The notes below the pieces were generated by a model, which had not been told where the DNA came from, did no database searches, and saw nothing but the letters and a program-made list of their open reading frames with translations. The position numbers were made by a program, and so were the translations under genes. This document shows, one piece after another, positions 36,847 to 46,886 of a stretch of 64,000 nt of DNA (positions within the stretch are counted from its first letter, which is position 1; each line of letters starts with the position of its first letter). Origin of the DNA: Stenotrophomonas geniculata ATCC 19374 = JCM 13324 (lineage in GTDB: Bacteria > Pseudomonadota > Gammaproteobacteria > Xanthomonadales > Xanthomonadaceae); assembly GCF_001431625.1 (NCBI RefSeq), contig NZ_LLXT01000105.1, positions 1 through 64,000 of the forward strand. Direction: 5' to 3'.

Positions 36847-36858
36847 TGCGCCCGTCTC

Positions 36859-37083
36859 TCACTTCCTGGCGCGCGCCCGGTACCAGGCAATGAGTGCACA
36901 GGCTACCGCAGCGGAAATCAACACCCACCCGGCTGCTGCCTGCCCATGCAGGTAGCCTTGTGCATACGCAGCACTGGTACCTTCGCTGGCCATCGCCGGG
37001 ACACCCCTGAGTATCACGTGCACCCCGCGCAGCAGGAGCACCATGCTGGCGACCAGACACACCACGGGAAGGAATCGGCTCAT
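36859..37083 (-). CDS. Small two-helix membrane protein
   Basis: A 74-residue protein with two membrane helices (FLPVVCLVASMVLLLRGVHV and AAAGWVLISAAVACALIAW) joined by a short loop and ending in a positive RARARK tail. No family is recognised. The start at 37083 opens the first helix; the frame is open to 37122. It lies between the DUF3037 gene, convergent, and the serine hydrolase gene. Confidence 0.65.
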   Translation of the reverse strand: MSRFLPVVCLVASMVLLLRGVHVILRGVPAMASEGTSAAYAQGYLHGQAAAGWVLISAAVACALIAWYRARARK

Positions 37084-37145
37084 GGACCGATTCTGGTCCG
37101 CCAACTGCCCCAGCGTCAACATCGCTGCAGCACAGTCGCTCGGGG

Positions 37146-38576
37146 CTACAACGGCACTCTTCGCGCGATGTAGTTGACCACGTTGCTGATCGCATCCGGA
37201 TCGACATTGGCCAGGCCAACGATCACATACCCCTGTGCGGGCATCACCACGATGGCACTGTTCGATCCGGGCGCACCGCCTTCGTGGCCGTACTGGTGCT
37301 CCCTGCCCTTGCCCTGCACCACGAAGCCGAATCCATACCAGCCTTTGTGGTTCTGCGCCGTGGTGGCCTGCTGCAGCAATGCAGGTGAGACCAGCTTTCC
37401 ACTGCGCAATGCCTCGGCGAACTTCACCATGTCGCCCACCGCGCTGTAGCCACCACCGGCTGACATGCCGCGCCAGGGCAGCGACTTCGTTTCACGGACC
37501 CATTGCCCGTCCTTCTTCGTGTAGGCGACGGCACGCTGCGGGACGTTCACTGTTTCCGGTTCGAAGCCGGTGCCCATCATGCCCGCCGGGCGCAGGATGT
37601 GTTGCTCCACATAGGCGTAGTACGACTGCCCGGAGACGGCCTCGATGATCCGCCCAAGCACGATGAAGCCATAGTTCGAGTAGCTGTCCTGGCTGCCTGG
37701 CGTGAATTGCGGCGCATCCTTGGCAAAGCGCCGCACGTAGTCATCCAGCGTCTTCAACGACGCGGAATACTGTTCGAAATCGTCGCCGAAGAAGTCGCCC
37801 AGGCCACTGGTATGTGACAGCAGCTGGCGAACGGTTACGCTGTTGGCAACGGCCTTGTTCGGATAGTCCGGCAGGCGACTGCCGATCGTGTCATCGAGAC
37901 TGAGCTTGCCGTCCTGCACCAGCTGCAGGACGGCCACTGCGGTGAACATCTTGTTGGAGGACGCAAGGCGGAACTGTGTATCCACGTCCACTGGAATGCC
38001 AGCGGTGCGATCGGCATCGCCACCGCGCCAGTCCAGCAGCACCTTGCCATTCTGCGCCACCTGCAATGCACCCGACAGCGCGTCCTGCGCCCGCAGCGCC
38101 TCCAGCCTTGCCGCGGCATCAGCCATCAGCGCAGGCAATGCAACCCGTGCCGGCTTGTATTTGTCTGGCGTTTCAGTGCCCTCGATCTGGAACTGCTTCA
38201 CGTGCGACGGGTTGGCCGGGTCCATGACCGCCGTCACCCACATCGCACGTTCGCTCAGCTGGCCCATCACCAGCACCTTCGCCTGGCTGGGCGCGCGCTC
38301 GAGTGTTTCCAGAACGCCCAGCGGGCCCGTGCTCTCGCGGAACTCGAGATAGTCCTTGGGCGTGCTGCCCTCCTGCTTGGCATATCTGTCGGCGAATGCC
38401 TGCAACCCCTCGAGGCTGCCCGCATTGAAGGCGGCAAGCCAGTCATCGATGGCATCCCGCGCGCGTGGATGTTCGCGCTCGGAAGATGCTGCGCCAACTG
38501 CCGGAAATGCCGAGGCGGTCACCAGGACCAAACAGGCCAGCGCATTGCAGAGAAACAGGCGTCCAACAGCCCTCAT
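37146..38576 (-). CDS. Exported serine hydrolase, beta-lactamase family, with N-terminal extra domain
   Basis: A 476-residue secreted protein. After the signal peptide (VGRLFLCNALACLVLVTASA) about 130 residues form an extra domain (RDAIDDWLAAFNAGSLEGLQ, QAKVLVMGQLSERAMWVTAV) that resembles an NTF2-like fold. The class C beta-lactamase/AmpH-like domain follows: LASSNKMFTAVAVLQ (Ser-x-x-Lys), DSYSNYGFIVLG (Tyr-Ser-Asn) and YGHEGGAPGSNSAIV (the third motif). It is not clearly related to L1 or L2. A cell-wall or ester-hydrolase role is more likely than antibiotic hydrolysis. A second family member is at 18266. Confidence 0.85.
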   Translation of the reverse strand: MRAVGRLFLCNALACLVLVTASAFPAVGAASSEREHPRARDAIDDWLAAFNAGSLEGLQAFADRYAKQEGSTPKDYLEFRESTGPLGVLETLERAPSQAKVLVMGQLSERAMWVTAVMDPANPSHVKQFQIEGTETPDKYKPARVALPALMADAAARLEALRAQDALSGALQVAQNGKVLLDWRGGDADRTAGIPVDVDTQFRLASSNKMFTAVAVLQLVQDGKLSLDDTIGSRLPDYPNKAVANSVTVRQLLSHTSGLGDFFGDDFEQYSASLKTLDDYVRRFAKDAPQFTPGSQDSYSNYGFIVLGRIIEAVSGQSYYAYVEQHILRPAGMMGTGFEPETVNVPQRAVAYTKKDGQWVRETKSLPWRGMSAGGGYSAVGDMVKFAEALRSGKLVSPALLQQATTAQNHKGWYGFGFVVQGKGREHQYGHEGGAPGSNSAIVVMPAQGYVIVGLANVDPDAISNVVNYIARRVPL

Positions 38577-38640
38577 GGCAATTCCTTTGCGGGTATCCCT
38601 GGGCGCATCCTAGACGATGGATCGGCCCGCTGCATCCACG

Positions 38641-39141
38641 CTAGGGACGCTGCCGCACCACCTCGACAGTGACGTTGAATGCCTCGATGCTATGCCATTG
38701 GCCCCGTTCGTACGGCAGCGATTCCACCCCCATGCCGATCTGATACCTCACCGCATCCGGACCTTCGCGCCAGTAGTAGGGTGCGCCGTTGCTCCAGCCA
38801 CAACAGACGTAGCGCAATGCAGGCAGGCCGAATGCCGTGTGCAGATAGGCTTCGACCTGCGCCGCTTGCGCGCCTGAAACACGATAGTGGGCCTCCATCG
38901 GCTTGATGTAGGACACGTCATCCTGGCTGCAGCTTACATACTGCAGTTCCGGAGGCTTCCGGCCCATTGCCTGCAGGAAATCCTGGCATTCAGTATCAGG
39001 TCGCGCCAGGCCATCCGCGCGCCCTTGCACCTCCCACTCGGCCAACGCCTGCGCAGGCGTCTGCTGCGCAAGCACGCTGGCGCTGGAAAATGACGCCAGC
39101 AGCAGGACGCGGGCGGCATGCTGCGGCAACGGGAGAGACAT
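38641..39141 (-). CDS. Exported hypothetical protein (DUF4952-type)
   Basis: A 166-residue secreted protein with signal peptide PQHAARVLLLASFSSASVLA. The mature part has cysteines in CQDFLQAMGRKPPELQYVSC and CCGWSNGAPYYWREGPDA, likely disulfides. The pattern matches the DUF4952 group by eye, of unknown function. I chose the ATG at 39141 (MSLPLPQ), which leads directly into the signal; the ATG at 39162 is also possible. Confidence 0.7.
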   Translation of the reverse strand: MSLPLPQHAARVLLLASFSSASVLAQQTPAQALAEWEVQGRADGLARPDTECQDFLQAMGRKPPELQYVSCSQDDVSYIKPMEAHYRVSGAQAAQVEAYLHTAFGLPALRYVCCGWSNGAPYYWREGPDAVRYQIGMGVESLPYERGQWHSIEAFNVTVEVVRQRP

Positions 39142-39192
39142 CACGGGGCGAGTCCTTCGCATGGGAGCACAGGAATGCTGATCGATGCCATG

Positions 39193-40098
39193 CTATCGCC
39201 TTGCCATCGTCTGCTCTGTGAAACGCGCCACGCAGAAGTCCAGGAAGCTGCGCAGCTTGGGCGTCAGCTGGCGGTCGCGCGGATACACCAGGTTGATCCA
39301 CGTCGATACCGGCACATGGTCCGGCAGCACTTCCACCAGTTCACCACGCGCCAGCGCAGCGGCAAGCATTTCGTAGGGCTGCAGGATCAATCCCAGCCCA
39401 CCCACGGCCGCTGTCAGCAGCGGCTCGGCCTGGTTGACCATGAAGCGACTGGACACCGGCACGGTCAGCACGCTGCCATCGGCATCGCGGAAACTCCAGC
39501 GTGTGCGGATGATCGAATGCGCGAAGCCCAGGCACTCGTGGCGGCTCAGGTCATTGGGATGGGTGATGGCCGGGCGCGAAGCCAGGTAGTCCGGCGAGGC
39601 ACATAGGACGAGCGGATACGGCCCCAGCCGTCGCGCCACCAGCCCGCTGTCGGCCAGGTCACCGGTACGGAACACCAGGTCGTAGCCGTCCTCGACGATG
39701 TCCACCAGGCTGTTGGACAGATTCAGATCGACCTGCACATCCGGATACTGCTGCATGTAAGCCACCACCGCCGGGCCGAGTGCGTGCACGCCGAAGGTGA
39801 CCGGCGCGCTGATGCGCAGGCGCCCCATCGGCCGTCCACGCGCCACTTCCGCCAATTGCTCGGCGCCCTCCACTTCCTCCAGGATCACCCGCGCCCGCGC
39901 CAGGTAGGCCTGGCCGAAGTCGGTCAGGCTCTGCTTGCGCGTGGTGCGGTTGAGCAGGCGCATGCCCAGGTGCTGCTCCAGCGCCTGGATATGCTTGCCG
40001 ACGAGCTGCGGCGACAGGTCCAGTGCCTCGGCAGCGGCGGCGAAGGAGCCGACCTCGGCCACCTTGGCGAAGGTCCGCAGGGGAGCGATCAGGTCCAT
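39193..40098 (-). CDS. LysR family transcriptional regulator (CrgA/DhfR-like)
   Basis: A 301-residue regulator: winged helix at residues 1-60 (LIAPLRTFAKVAEVGSFAAA, LDLSPQLVGKHIQALEQHLG), then the effector domain (RLRISAPVTFGVHALGPAVV). The N-terminal start MDLIAPL is typical of the quinone-responsive LysR type. It is divergent from the quinone-oxidoreductase-like gene at 40217, with 118 bases between. The pair looks like a repressor or activator and its target, responding to reactive electrophiles. The start at 40098 is chosen over 40107. Confidence 0.9.
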   Translation of the reverse strand: MDLIAPLRTFAKVAEVGSFAAAAEALDLSPQLVGKHIQALEQHLGMRLLNRTTRKQSLTDFGQAYLARARVILEEVEGAEQLAEVARGRPMGRLRISAPVTFGVHALGPAVVAYMQQYPDVQVDLNLSNSLVDIVEDGYDLVFRTGDLADSGLVARRLGPYPLVLCASPDYLASRPAITHPNDLSRHECLGFAHSIIRTRWSFRDADGSVLTVPVSSRFMVNQAEPLLTAAVGGLGLILQPYEMLAAALARGELVEVLPDHVPVSTWINLVYPRDRQLTPKLRSFLDFCVARFTEQTMARR

Positions 40099-40106
40099 TG
40101 CAAACA

Positions 40107-40119
40107 ATTGTTCTTCAAT
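40107..40119. promoter_or_regulatory. Possible LysR box in the divergent region
   Basis: ATTGTTCTTCAAT is a 4-bp inverted repeat with a 5-base centre, eight bases from the LysR start, of the T-N11-A type bound by LysR proteins. The surrounding CAATTG repeats increase the dyad. Inference only. Confidence 0.4.
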
Positions 40120-40216
40120 GAAACACCAGATTACCCCTTATTCTGGATGCAGACTACGCGCACAGTAGCCGTGACCCTTTCGCCGGCGCCCTCGTCGGCC
40201 CTTTCTCGGAGCCCCC

Positions 40217-41206
40217 ATGAGCCAGATTGTCCGCATCCACGAATATGGCAGTGCCGATGTGCTGCGCATCGACGATATCGACGTTCCCGCCCCCGCCCCT
40301 GACGAAGTCCAGATCCGGGTGAAGGCAATCGGCCTGAACCGCGCCGAGGTGATGTTCCGCAACGGCGCCTATCTGCAGGAAGCGCAGTTCCCCAGCCGGC
40401 TGGGCTATGAGGCCGCTGGCGTGATCGAAGCGGTCGGCAGTGCGGTGAGCGGCTTCACTGCTGGCGATGCGGTCAGCGTGATACCGCCACTGGACATCGC
40501 GCGCTGGGGCACCTATGGCGAGCTGGCCAACGTGCCGGCACGACTGGTGGTCAAGCACCCACAGGCGTTGGACTTTGAAACGGCGGCCGCGGTGTGGATG
40601 CAGTACGTCACCGCCTGGGGCGCGCTGCTGGAACAGGCTCATCTGGCCGCCGGGGATTTCGTCATCATCACCGCCGCCAGCAGCAGCGTCGGCCTGGCCG
40701 CCATCCAGATCGCCAATGCAGTAGGCGCCACGCCGATCGCGGTCACCCGTGGCCCGGGCAAGCGCCAGGCCCTGCTCGATGCCGGTGCCGCCCACGTCAT
40801 CGCCACCCAGGAGCAGGATCTGGTGACCGAAGTGGCGCGCATCACCGGCGGTGCCGGTGCCCGTGTGGTGTTCGATCCGATCGGTGGCCCGCAGTTCGTG
40901 CCGCTCACCGAAGCGATGGCCCGTGGCGGCATCCTGCTGGAGTACGGCGCGCTGAGCAGCGAACCCACGCCGTTCCCGCTGTTCAACGTGCTGGGCAAGT
41001 CGCTGACGCTGAAGGGCTATCTGTACTCGGAAATCGTTTCTGACGATGCCGCACTGGCCCGCGCCAAGGCGTTCATCGTCGATGGCCTGGACAAGGGCAC
41101 GCTGGCGCCAAAGATTGCCAAGGTGTTCCCGTTTGCGCAGATCCAGGAGGCACACCGTTACCTGGAATCGAACGAGCAGATCGGCAAGGTGGTGGTGACG
41201 GTGTGA
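40217..41206 (+). CDS. Zinc-free quinone oxidoreductase-type medium-chain dehydrogenase
   Basis: A 329-residue NAD(P)H-dependent oxidoreductase of the MDR superfamily (QOR group). It has the N-terminal GroES-like domain (MSQIVRIHEYGSADVLRIDD, RNGAYLQEAQFPSRLGYEAA) and the dinucleotide fold with DFVIITAASSSVGLAAIQIA. It lacks the Cys/His zinc ligands of alcohol dehydrogenases. It likely reduces quinones or other electrophiles. It is divergent from the LysR gene, its probable regulator. Confidence 0.9.
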   Translation: MSQIVRIHEYGSADVLRIDDIDVPAPAPDEVQIRVKAIGLNRAEVMFRNGAYLQEAQFPSRLGYEAAGVIEAVGSAVSGFTAGDAVSVIPPLDIARWGTYGELANVPARLVVKHPQALDFETAAAVWMQYVTAWGALLEQAHLAAGDFVIITAASSSVGLAAIQIANAVGATPIAVTRGPGKRQALLDAGAAHVIATQEQDLVTEVARITGGAGARVVFDPIGGPQFVPLTEAMARGGILLEYGALSSEPTPFPLFNVLGKSLTLKGYLYSEIVSDDAALARAKAFIVDGLDKGTLAPKIAKVFPFAQIQEAHRYLESNEQIGKVVVTV

Positions 41207-41250
41207 TCCAGCGTCATGCAATGGGGGTGGATCATCGCCCCCCATTGCGG

Positions 41251-43779
41251 TTACCTGGGCAACGCAAACGCCATCACATAATCGCCGTTCGGGGTTTCCA
41301 TGAAATGGTGGCCGCCGGCCATGATCACTACGTACTGGCGCCCGCCCTGCTCGTACACCATCGGATTGGCCTGGCCGCCCGCGGGCAGCTTGGCATGCCA
41401 CAGTTCCTTGCCGGTCTTCAGGTCAATGGCACGCAGCAGGTCATCGGTGGCAGCGGCGATGAAGATCAGGCCGCTGGCGGTGATCACCGAACCACCATTG
41501 TTCGGCGTGCCGATCTCGATCGGCAGGCCGGAACGGATGCCGAACGGTCCGTTGCCGCGCGCACTGCCGAATGGACGGTCCCACAGCAGCTTGCCGGTAC
41601 GCAGGTCGATGGCACGGATACCGCCATAGGGCGGCTGCTTGCACAGCAGGCCGGTGAACGGCAGCCGCCAACCAGCGTTGACCTGGATGCCATACGGCGT
41701 GCCCACCTGTGGGTCGCCCGCGCCTTCTGCACCGCCCTTGTCGAACCGGATCTTCTCGCGTGGCAGCCAGCCCAGCCGGTCGGCCTCGGCGCGTGGCACC
41801 AGCCGGTTGTAGTTGGGCATGTCGTTGTAGTTGGCCACGATCACGCCGCGGCGCGTATCGATGGACACGCTGCCCCAGTCCGAGCCGCCGTTGTAGCCAG
41901 GGTACTCGATGGAATGGCGCTCGCTGCTCGGCGGCGTGTAGAAGCCTTCGTAGTACGCCTTGCGGAACTGGATGCGGCAGACCAGCTGGTCGATCGGGGT
42001 GATGCCCCACATGTCGCGCTCGGTCAGGTCATGTTCGCGGCGCAGCGTGTGGTACAGCGAAAACAGCTGGGTGGGTGAACGCTGCTCGGGTTCGACGCCG
42101 CCGACCGGCACCTTGCGCTCTTCGGCGGCGGTAAGCAGCTGGCCGTTGCGGCGATCGAGGATATATAGGTCGCCCTGCTTGGTCGGCAACAGGATCGCCG
42201 GCACCTTGCCCGCCGCCGTCGGGTAGTCGATCAGGCTGGCCTGCGAACCCAGGTCGTAGTCCCACACATCCTTGCGCACCGCCTGGAAATGCCAGACCGG
42301 CTTGCCGGTGGCCACGTCGATCGCCACCAGCGAGGTTGCATAGCGGTTCTGGCTCTCCGTGCGCGAGCCACTCCAATAGTCTCCCGCAGAATTGCCCAGC
42401 GGCAGGTAGACCAGCCCCAGTGCTTCATCACCGGTGGCGGTGGTCCACATGTTGGGTGTGCCGCGCGTATAGGTCTGCTCGCGCGGCGGCAAGCCGCTGC
42501 GCTCGGGCTGGCCCATGTCCCATGCCCAGCGCAGCTTGCCGGTGATGGCATCGTAGGCCTGGATCACGCCCGAGGGAGCATCGCGGCGCTGTCCGTCGAG
42601 CACCTGATGACCGGTCACGATCACGCCGCGCACGATGGCCGGCGGCGAGTTGATCGACACGTAACCCGGTGGCACCTCGCCCATGCCCAGGGTGATGTCG
42701 ACCTGGCCGTTGTTACCGAAATTCGCGCAGGGACGGCCGCTGTCCGCGTCCACCGCGATGATGCGACCGTCCAGCGTGCCTTCGATGATGCGCGCCCAGC
42801 ATGCCGGACGACTGCCCGGTGCAACACTGCGGGTGATGCTGGGCGGCGGTTCCGGCAGCGCCAGATCAGCGGCGACATCGGCCAATGCCGCATCAGCAAC
42901 GGTCGGCGTGCTGGGCTGCTCGTAATAGCTCACACCGCGACAGGCAGCGGTATAGGGAATCGAAGCATCCTTCACCTTTGGATCGAAACGCCACAGTTCC
43001 TTGCCGCTGGCAGCATCAAGCGCGATCAGGCGGTTGCGTGCGGTGCACAGGTACAGGCGATCGCCAATCTTCAGCGGCGTGGTTTCCGCGCCCCAGCGCT
43101 TCTTCGGCATATCGCCGGTACGGAACTGCCAGGCCGGCTGCAGCGTGGCCACATTGGCCGGGGTGATCTGCTGCAGCGGCGAATAGCGGGTGGCCGCATT
43201 GCTGCGGCCCCACGCCGGCCAGTCGCCCTCGGCGGGCTGGTCAGCCGGCTGCAGGCCCGTGGTATCGCGCGTAGGTTCCAGTCCGGCGCTGACCGCGCCT
43301 TCCGGGAACGGCAGGTGCCCGTCCACTTCACCATGCGGCGCAAAGGCCAGGCCGAAGGCAGCTACGAACACCAGCATCAGCACGCCCGCCACGCTGCGCG
43401 ACAGGCGCTTTGACACCGGTTCGCGCAGGGTCGGTGCCAGCAGCGCCACCACGATGCCCAGGGCCGTAACGAGGCCCTGGCGCGGCACCCAACGCCAGTA
43501 GTCGCTACCTGACTCCCACCAGGTCCACAGCAGTGTGCCGATGAACACCAGCGCGTACAGCAGCGCGCCGCTGCGACGGTTGCCGAACAGCAGGAGGCCG
43601 CTGGCCAGCAGGCCGAGCCCGGCGATGGCGTAGTACGCCGAGCCGCCAAGGCTGAGCAGCCATGCGCCGAGCCCGCCGATGACCAGGCCGAGCACGACCA
43701 GCAACAGCGACAGCACGGTCACCAGCGGATGGCGCGGGGTTCGGACAGGAGCAGGATCGGACGGCGGCGTGACGGACAT
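41251..43779 (-). CDS. Membrane-bound PQQ-dependent glucose/quinate/shikimate dehydrogenase
   Basis: An 842-residue quinoprotein that oxidises a sugar or alicyclic substrate in the periplasm and passes electrons to ubiquinone. Five N-terminal membrane helices (about 18-140; PLVTVLSLLLVVLGLVIGGL, VAGVLMLVFVAAFGLAFAP) anchor a large propeller with quinoprotein Trp-motif repeats (DWPAWGRSNAATRYSPLQQI, IALDAASGKELWRF, VSINSPPAIVRGVIVTG, AIDLRTGKLLWDRPFG). The sequence cannot tell glucose (gcd) from quinate/shikimate (quiA) specificity. It is monocistronic on the minus strand; no PQQ genes are in the window. Confidence 0.9.
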   Translation of the reverse strand: MSVTPPSDPAPVRTPRHPLVTVLSLLLVVLGLVIGGLGAWLLSLGGSAYYAIAGLGLLASGLLLFGNRRSGALLYALVFIGTLLWTWWESGSDYWRWVPRQGLVTALGIVVALLAPTLREPVSKRLSRSVAGVLMLVFVAAFGLAFAPHGEVDGHLPFPEGAVSAGLEPTRDTTGLQPADQPAEGDWPAWGRSNAATRYSPLQQITPANVATLQPAWQFRTGDMPKKRWGAETTPLKIGDRLYLCTARNRLIALDAASGKELWRFDPKVKDASIPYTAACRGVSYYEQPSTPTVADAALADVAADLALPEPPPSITRSVAPGSRPACWARIIEGTLDGRIIAVDADSGRPCANFGNNGQVDITLGMGEVPPGYVSINSPPAIVRGVIVTGHQVLDGQRRDAPSGVIQAYDAITGKLRWAWDMGQPERSGLPPREQTYTRGTPNMWTTATGDEALGLVYLPLGNSAGDYWSGSRTESQNRYATSLVAIDVATGKPVWHFQAVRKDVWDYDLGSQASLIDYPTAAGKVPAILLPTKQGDLYILDRRNGQLLTAAEERKVPVGGVEPEQRSPTQLFSLYHTLRREHDLTERDMWGITPIDQLVCRIQFRKAYYEGFYTPPSSERHSIEYPGYNGGSDWGSVSIDTRRGVIVANYNDMPNYNRLVPRAEADRLGWLPREKIRFDKGGAEGAGDPQVGTPYGIQVNAGWRLPFTGLLCKQPPYGGIRAIDLRTGKLLWDRPFGSARGNGPFGIRSGLPIEIGTPNNGGSVITASGLIFIAAATDDLLRAIDLKTGKELWHAKLPAGGQANPMVYEQGGRQYVVIMAGGHHFMETPNGDYVMAFALPR

Positions 43780-43857
43780 CGTCGATCTCCGGGGGCAGCA
43801 TGCGCCCTTATCCCACCGCCGGCGTGAAGCGCGCGCGTATGTGTGGCGTCCGGATAC

Positions 43858-43886
43858 GACGACGCCGGCACAGGGCCGGCGTCGTC
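43858..43886. terminator. 12-bp hairpin between gyrA and the PQQ dehydrogenase gene
   Basis: GACGACGCCGGC pairs exactly with GCCGGCGTCGTC around a 5-base loop, 24 bases after the gyrA stop. No T-run follows on the minus strand, so it may be a weak or factor-assisted terminator, or an RNA-protecting fold. Confidence 0.55.
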
Positions 43887-43910
43887 GGGTACTTCAGGCT
43901 CGCGGCAGGA

Positions 43911-46625
43911 TCACTCCTGCGCGGCGTCCTCGCTGCTGGCCGCAGCCGGGGCGCCGTCGGTCGTGGCCGGGGCGGCAGCCGCCACCTCGTCCTCGTCCTC
44001 TTCGATGGAGGCATCCATGCGCTCCACCGCCTGCAGCTTCTCGTCCTTGGACAGGCGGATCAGGGTGACGCCCTGGGTGTTGCGGCCGACGCGGCTGATT
44101 TCCGAGCCACGCGTACGCACCAGGGTGCCGCCATCGGAGATCAGCAGGACTTCGTCGCTGGAGCCCATCAGCACCGCGGCGACCAGCTTGCCGTTGCGCT
44201 CGGTGGTCTGGATGCCGATCACGCCCTGCGTACCACGGCCCTTGCGCGGGTAGTCCGGCAGCGGGGTGCGCTTGCCATAGCCGTTCTCGGTGGCGGTGAG
44301 GATGTACTGCACGCTGGCGTCGTCATCGCCGTCGATCACCGCATCGCCATTGGCGGCGGCTTCTTCGACACCGTTGTCGTCCTCGTTCTCGTCCTCGATG
44401 CCACCGGCACTTTCGGCCACGATCAGGCTGACCACTTCCTCGCCGGCCGGCATCTTGATGCCACGCACGCCGGTCGCGGTACGGCCCATCGAGCGGACCT
44501 TGTCCTCGCCGAAGCGCACGGTCTTGCCGTTGGAGGCGAACAGCAGGATGTCGCGCTCGCCGTCGGTCAGGCCGACGCCAACCAGCGCGTCGCCCTCGTC
44601 GAGGTTGATCGCGATCTTGCCGCGGGCCAGACGGAAGGCGAACTCGCCCAGCGGGGTCTTCTTGACCGTACCGTTCTTCGTGGCGAAGAACACAAACTGG
44701 CCATCCGCGTACTCGCGTACCGGCAGCACGGCCTGCACGCGCTCGCCGGGTTCCAGCGGGATCCAGTTGATGATCGGACGGCCACGAGCGTTGGAACCGG
44801 CTTCGGGCAGCTGGTAGACCGGCAGCCAGAACACCTTGCCCGAACTGGTGAAGGTCAGCAGCGTGTCATGCGTGTTGACCAGCCACAGCTGTTCGATGAA
44901 ATCCTCTTCCTTGGTCGCCGCCGCACTGCGGCCACGGCCGCCACGGCGCTGCGCGCGGTACACGCTCACCGGCTGGCGCTTCACGTAACCGGCGTGCGAC
45001 ACGGTGACCACCACGTCTTCCGGCGCGATCAGGTCGAGGATGTCCAGGTCTTCTTCGCTGTGGCGGATCTCGGTACGACGCTCGTCGCCGAACTCGGCCT
45101 TGACGCTGACCAGCTCTTCGCGGATCACCTGCAGCAGGCGGTCGGGGTCTTCCAGGATGTGGATCAGCCCGGCGATCACTTCCAGCAGCTGCTTGTACTC
45201 GTCGGTCAGGCGGTCCTGCTCCAGCCCGGTCAGGCGGTGCAGGCGCATTTCCAGGATCTGGGTGGCCTGGATCTCGGTCAGCTGGTAGCCGCCCTCGATC
45301 AGGCCCACGCCCTTGGGCAGGTCTTCCGGACGCGAGGCTTCGGCACCGGCGGCGCCCAGCATCGCACCGACCAGGCCCGGCTCCCACACGCGCGCCAGCA
45401 TGCGCTCGCGTGCTTCGTTCGGGTTCGGCGAGGTCTTGATCAGTTCGATCATCTCGTCGATGTTGGCCAGCGCGACGGTCAGGCCTTCCAGCACGTGGGC
45501 ACGGGCACGCGCCTTGCGCAGCTCGAACACGGTGCGGCGGGTGACCACTTCGCGACGGTGGCGGACGAACGCCTCCAGCATCTGCTTGAGGTTCATCAAC
45601 TGCGGGCGGCCATCGACCAGCGCCACCATGTTGATGCCGAACACCGATTCCATCTGCGTCTGCTGGTACAGGTTGTTCAGCACAACCTCGGCAGATTCAC
45701 CGCGCTTGATCTCGATGTAGATGCGCATGCCGTCCTTGTCGGACTCATCGCGCAGCTCGCTGATGCCTTCGATCTTCTTTTCCTTGACCAGCTCGGCGAT
45801 CTTCTCGATCAGACGCGCCTTGTTCACCTGGTAAGGAATCTCGGTGACGATGATCGATTCGCGGCCGTTGTCGGCCACTTCGATATCGGCCTTGGCACGG
45901 ATGCGCACGCGGCCACGGCCGGTGCGGTAGCCGGCGACTATGCCGGCGGTGCCATTGATGATGCCGGCGGTCGGGAAATCCGGGCCAGGAATGTATTCCA
46001 TCAGGCCGTCGACGTCGATTTCCGGGTTGTCGATCAGCGCGATGCAGGCGTTGATCGATTCGCTCAGATTGTGCGGCGGGATGTTGGTCGCCATACCCAC
46101 CGCGATACCGGCCGAACCATTGACCAGCAGGTTCGGGAACCGGGTCGGCATGACCGTCGGCTCGAGTTCCTTTTCGTCGTAGTTGGGCTGGAAATCGACG
46201 GTTTCCTTGTCGATGTCGGCCATCAGCTCATGCGCGAGGCGCGACATGCGCGCTTCGGTGTATCGCATCGCTGCGGCGGAGTCGCCATCGATGGAGCCGA
46301 AGTTACCCTGGCCATCGACCAGCATGTAGCGCAGCGAGAACGGCTGTGCCAGGCGCACCAGCGTGTCGTACACCGACTGATCGCCATGCGGATGGTACTT
46401 ACCGATGACGTCACCGACGATACGCGCCGACTTGAAGTAGGGCTTGTTGCTGTGCGCGTTCAGTTCATTCATCGCGAACAGCACGCGGCGATGCACCGGC
46501 TTGAGGCCGTCGCGCGCATCCGGGAGCGCGCGGCCCACGATCACGCTCATGGCGTAATCGAGGTAGCTCTTGCGCATCTCGTCTTCCAGGTTGACCTGGA
46601 TGATTTCCTTGGCGGTTTCTGCCAT
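43911..46625 (-). CDS. gyrA: DNA gyrase subunit A
   Basis: The breaking-rejoining subunit of the A2B2 gyrase that supercoils DNA. The 904 residues start [17 protein letters not shown]. The winged-helix region holds the catalytic Tyr122 ([11 protein letters not shown]), and the quinolone-resistance region [17 protein letters not shown] has Gln at position 83 where E. coli has Ser, with Asp87 kept. The C-terminal beta-pinwheel carries the GyrA box QRRGGRGR and a Glu/Asp-rich insert ([20 protein letters not shown]). The start at 46625 is the family start; the open frame upstream is ignored. Confidence 0.98.
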   Translation of the reverse strand: MAETAKEIIQVNLEDEMRKSYLDYAMSVIVGRALPDARDGLKPVHRRVLFAMNELNAHSNKPYFKSARIVGDVIGKYHPHGDQSVYDTLVRLAQPFSLRYMLVDGQGNFGSIDGDSAAAMRYTEARMSRLAHELMADIDKETVDFQPNYDEKELEPTVMPTRFPNLLVNGSAGIAVGMATNIPPHNLSESINACIALIDNPEIDVDGLMEYIPGPDFPTAGIINGTAGIVAGYRTGRGRVRIRAKADIEVADNGRESIIVTEIPYQVNKARLIEKIAELVKEKKIEGISELRDESDKDGMRIYIEIKRGESAEVVLNNLYQQTQMESVFGINMVALVDGRPQLMNLKQMLEAFVRHRREVVTRRTVFELRKARARAHVLEGLTVALANIDEMIELIKTSPNPNEARERMLARVWEPGLVGAMLGAAGAEASRPEDLPKGVGLIEGGYQLTEIQATQILEMRLHRLTGLEQDRLTDEYKQLLEVIAGLIHILEDPDRLLQVIREELVSVKAEFGDERRTEIRHSEEDLDILDLIAPEDVVVTVSHAGYVKRQPVSVYRAQRRGGRGRSAAATKEEDFIEQLWLVNTHDTLLTFTSSGKVFWLPVYQLPEAGSNARGRPIINWIPLEPGERVQAVLPVREYADGQFVFFATKNGTVKKTPLGEFAFRLARGKIAINLDEGDALVGVGLTDGERDILLFASNGKTVRFGEDKVRSMGRTATGVRGIKMPAGEEVVSLIVAESAGGIEDENEDDNGVEEAAANGDAVIDGDDDASVQYILTATENGYGKRTPLPDYPRKGRGTQGVIGIQTTERNGKLVAAVLMGSSDEVLLISDGGTLVRTRGSEISRVGRNTQGVTLIRLSKDEKLQAVERMDASIEEDEDEVAAAAPATTDGAPAAASSEDAAQE

Positions 46626-46796
46626 TCGGGTTCCGTTGTCTGGTAGCGGTCCAGTCCGGCGCAGCCCTCTGCGGGAGGGGGTCGTGCCGGAACCTCGATT
46701 CAACCTGTGGATACTACCACAACAGGCCGTTTTCCGCCTCCCTTTACGGGGATTTTACCGGCACAAATCAGGAACTTAGGGCCCCATACCGCCCCT

Positions 46797-46863
46797 GTAG
46801 CGCCGAGCCCATGCTCGGCTGCGGCGGATTCGCTGGCTGAGCCGAGCGTGGGCTCGGCTCTCC
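46797..46863. repeat. SMAG pair upstream of gyrA
   Basis: A plus unit at 46797-46820 (GTAGCGCCGAGCCCATGCTC) faces a minus unit at 46841-46863 whose head is altered (CTCC for CTAC). The pair lies between mtnA and the gyrA promoter. Confidence 0.8.
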
Positions 46864-46886
46864 AGACATCCGCGACCCTGCCCGCC

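Noticed and set aside
43800-46646. 948-residue open frame on the plus strand
   Set aside because: Antisense of gyrA; gyrA is certain from its motifs.
46700-46740. gyrA promoter with TAGTAT as -10
   Set aside because: The -10 is plausible but no reasonable -35 lies at the right spacing, so not listed.
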